Part shown: positions 60,819 through 64,000 of the stretch, piece by piece | Position numbering within the stretch: the first letter of the stretch is position 1 | How the letters are laid out: each line of letters starts with the position of its first letter | Position numbers and translations under genes: made by a program | The notes under the pieces: generated by a model | What the model was told of the DNA's origin: nothing | What the model saw: the letters and a program-made list of their open reading frames with translations, nothing else | Databases searched by the model: none | Assembly (NCBI GenBank): GCA_036971475.1 | Contig: JBAIZL010000004.1 | Location: forward strand, 68,522,510 to 68,586,509 | Source of the DNA: Prosapia bicincta | Taxonomy: Eukaryota > Arthropoda > Insecta > Hemiptera > Cercopidae | Reading direction: 5' to 3' | Length of the DNA stretch: 64,000 nt

Positions 60819-61559
60819 TGTATGTAAAAACATAGAACAGAAAAAGTTCTTTCTACGCTTTCGTTAGAAATCAGTAACGCGATAAAGATTCGTAGCAAAT
60901 TAGACTTTTTAATAAATAAATATTCCAGTTTCGATAAAGCTTATGGCTAGAGAATATTATTAATTTCATAATAAGCTATTATTATAAAAATGGTTTATTA
61001 ATTAATATAAGTAGTTATTCTTCCAACACGAACAATTCCGGTGTCAACTGCGAATACTACGCTTGCAAAATTACTATTATTATTACTAATTATTATTGAA
61101 AATCATATGTTCGAGACTAAGCTTCACTAGCGCTATTTGTTGTTAAAACGTTTAGACGTTTACGAGGGTATGCCGAGGGAACACGTCACATTTTCAAATT
61201 AAAAATTAAAATTTTATTTTTTATTTACAATGAAAGACGAATTAACTTAAGTAAAAGTCTAATATAATAAAAAGTCCTAATTTAATAATATATTGTCGAT
61301 TTTTAACATAAAGTTCTAGAGGGTTGAGTGGGGCGATCGCCCCCCCCCCCCCCCCCCTTGGATACGCGCCTGATCTAATCGGTCATTACTGGTTGACCAG
61401 GTTTATAATTTTGAGAAGTCTCTAACCTGGGGAGAACCGAAATACCTCCCACCCAGTAAGAGGGATTGTAAAGTCTTCCGATCCCCAAGGGAAAACTTAT
61501 AACAGTTTTACTCCGTTCAATGTGTGTAATTGTTAATAATAAAACAAGTAATATGAACA

Positions 61560-61870
61560 AATAATTTTAAAAGTCAGTCCCTACTTAAATCAAGAAAGAA
61601 AATTATTTTAGTTATTTTTTATTAAATAACTATAATTATTATAAATAAAGTAACATACCTATGGGTTAAAACTGCTGTTCTACCACATAACCTATAACGT
61701 AAAAATCAGCTGTTTTATGAAATCATATGTTGTCACTTATTTTTAACCAAATGAGACGAAATAACTATATTGCTTACCTTGCCTCTTTTGTGAAACGTTT
61801 TCCCCCATATAAAACTAAAATTAATTCATTGAATTTAATTAGTGAATTAATATTTGAAAAAAACTATATT
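61560..61870 (-). repeat. Dispersed repeat, copy B
   Basis: Inverted copy of 44088-44395. Confidence 0.75.
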
Positions 61871-61880
61871 AATATCAATT

Positions 61881-63026
61881 GTCAATAAATAGCGTCAGTA
61901 ACAAGTTTAAAAAATGTATTTGTACTTGCGTGGATGAATAAAAAGTACTTTATAACGATTGAAAGTTTGTACAAGATATATATGGCTAGTGTGGACTAAT
62001 AAAAAATATTGAAAAAACGGACAAAAATTCTAGTAAGATATTTTTAGATTTTTGGAGTGAAAACGTTTATAGTGACTCCTACAAATACTTATTTAATGGA
62101 CATAAATATACAATTTCGCGTCAGTATAATTTCCGTAAGGTTACGCTGAGTCACCTCAAAGTGAATTGAATGATAGCATATGTTGAACCATAATATATGT
62201 GAAATCATATTATGATATATCTCAGCTGATTTTATGTTTTATGTTATGTTGTAAAATGACTGTTTTAACACGTAGGTTATGTTACATTATTTATTGAACA
62301 TTGTTAAGGGAAAAGGTTACTGTTAAATAATTTTGATCAGTTAATAAATAAGCTTATATTAATTTATTTAAATTTTCATAAATCTCAGTACAAATAATTC
62401 AATTTAACTATAATAATAAGTTTTGTATTTTTTATTCAATTTTTGAAGTGAAAACCTCCCCCGAGTGCCATAACCTATATTTAAAAAAAGTTTTGTATTA
62501 AAACAAATACAGTTTTTAGTATGACACTGAGTTGATTCTTAAAATAAACTCCTCCAAAACATAAAGTATTCTTTTAAACAAGCGCTATTCTTCTTGATGC
62601 TTTGCCATCGTATACAGCAAGCACAGAGTTAATTCTGTGCTCGCCGATCGTATATAAAATATCTTCAGATACTTGAATATTACCATTTCGAGAGGTTAAG
62701 AGCTGTGTAAGTCTTTCAATCCTAGTAGAAAAAAATTAATTAAATTTATTTATTATTTTAAGGAAAACCTGGTTACAGTTTAAAGTTTTGATAATGTAGT
62801 TAATCCGAAACACGTCAACGAAAAATATTTTCTTGATGTAATACAGAAATAAGATAATTTTATTAAGAAACCTGACTGTGGAACAAATGTTAGTAATGAA
62901 TTGCCAAATATGTGTAATAAAGACTTCACCAGATTTATGAAATTTACAGTAATTGTGTCCTATTATAGTTGTACACTTTTTAAATAAGCTAATTGCATGA
63001 GTAAAGGCAAATTACCTTTAAATTAC

Positions 63027-63062
<36 letters not shown>

Positions 63063-64000
63063 TGTATGAAAACGACTATTTTTTGTAAAATTAATGATTA
63101 TATATAATCTTAATGTAATGTTTTGAGAATTACTGGTGTAAACAAAGTTAGATATGGACAATGAAACACACAATGATTTCTAAAGCTGCCAACATCAGTA
63201 CACACCATATGTCACTAAAGTCAATAAACTTGTTTAGTTGATAATGCGTTTGGAAATAGCAGAAGATTTGTGAAGTTTTAATGCACATCTCAATAACATA
63301 AGAAAATTCATATATCATTTAAATTTCCTTTCAAATTTTGAAATTACCATAGTAAATTTTACAACGGGGTTGAATATTTGATGAAGAGGAATTACAAACG
63401 CCCGTTTGTGCGGTTATGTGTGAACAGCTCCACCTAGTTTCCAGTGTTGACTCTACTGAAGGACAGCGGTGTGATAACGTATCGCGGCAACGGCCGTTGG
63501 TGCGGTTATGTGTGAACAGCTCCACCTAGTAACGTGTTGTTCCGTCATAAGTGATGTTTGATTGGGCCCTAAATGTGAATGATGATTTTATTTATTTACT
63601 TTTACTTTACTATGCTAAAATAGTTAGTCGTTTAATTTCGGTAGCTGCTGGACACTTGTATGCTGAGGAAACAGGTCTACTTTGCAAAATTACCGATGTC
63701 CTACGAGACATGAATTCCATCTACTTTTCTATATCTTAATATTGCTTGTAACCTTTATTTATAAAGGATAAAGGACGCATCCAAAGTTGCGATGTAAATA
63801 AGGAATGCTGATCGTCTTGACTGGCAGTGTCTCTCCCTTCTTTTAGTTCCAAAATATCTTTCAACATCTTTATCTGGCGACGATAGTGTTAACATATTCC
63901 AAAATCGCAACATCGTACGCCAGTTTGAGTGAAAGGGAAAGTCAGGCTTAATTTATCAGCATTTCCCTACTGGGGTGATCTTTGTTAGTGCTGCCAAATT
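61881..64000. other. No gene seen; small repeats
   Basis: AT-rich with a TA tract at 63029-63061 and a 31-bp direct repeat GTGCGGTTATGTGTGAACAG... at 63408 and 63500. No exon-like segment supported. Confidence 0.5.

Overview
This window is animal nuclear DNA, most likely from an insect. It is AT-rich, its coding exons are short with GT..AG borders and consistent reading phases, introns run to kilobases, and repeats are dense. No bacterial-style genes, CRISPR arrays or rRNA genes were seen. The only host gene I can support is an ortholog of the neuron navigator family (vertebrate NAV1/2/3, Drosophila sickie), on the + strand. Ten exons between 13143 and 38014 join in one frame into about 500 residues of the middle of the protein: the serine-rich linker, the conserved block around the NSIRSTKSEKLYPSMLQR motif, and the start of the coiled coil. 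The upstream exons, the rest of the coiled coil and the C-terminal AAA+ domain must lie outside the window. A 39-bp phase-neutral candidate cassette exon lies at 32182-32220. A GC-richer ATG-containing candidate first exon at 56037-56219 ends in the same phase as the exon at 38014, so both could splice to the same downstream exon.

Layout: 1-10.5 kb is transposon-rich, including a hAT element with an 8-bp target duplication (7253-9247). 10.5-38 kb holds the sickie exons; their introns carry a 5'-truncated LINE with a 15-bp target duplication, a Penelope-like palindrome, Tigger-type and other TIR remnants, and a 14-unit 78-bp minisatellite. 38-64 kb is a giant intron, or intron plus alternative promoter, filled with TA microsatellites, inverted repeats, pogo/Tigger and hAT elements and RTE-like tails.

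The most notable signal is a set of hammerhead ribozymes. Eight sites match a complete type I hammerhead: a stem I strand, the CUGANGA core, one spacer base, stem II, GAA, a short self-complementary A...U stem III, H17, and the stem I return strand. Some ten more are decayed. Most lie in arms of inverted repeats, several of which sit inside (TA)n tracts. One 600-bp palindrome carries a ribozyme in both arms, each downstream of what looks like the C-terminal coding tail of a Penelope-like element. Three intact ribozymes are on the + strand, the sense strand of the presumed sickie pre-mRNA. In several families the core positions 3 and 8, which pair in the known structure, read U and A instead of C and G. 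All calls come from reading the sequence by eye; no alignment or folding program was run.
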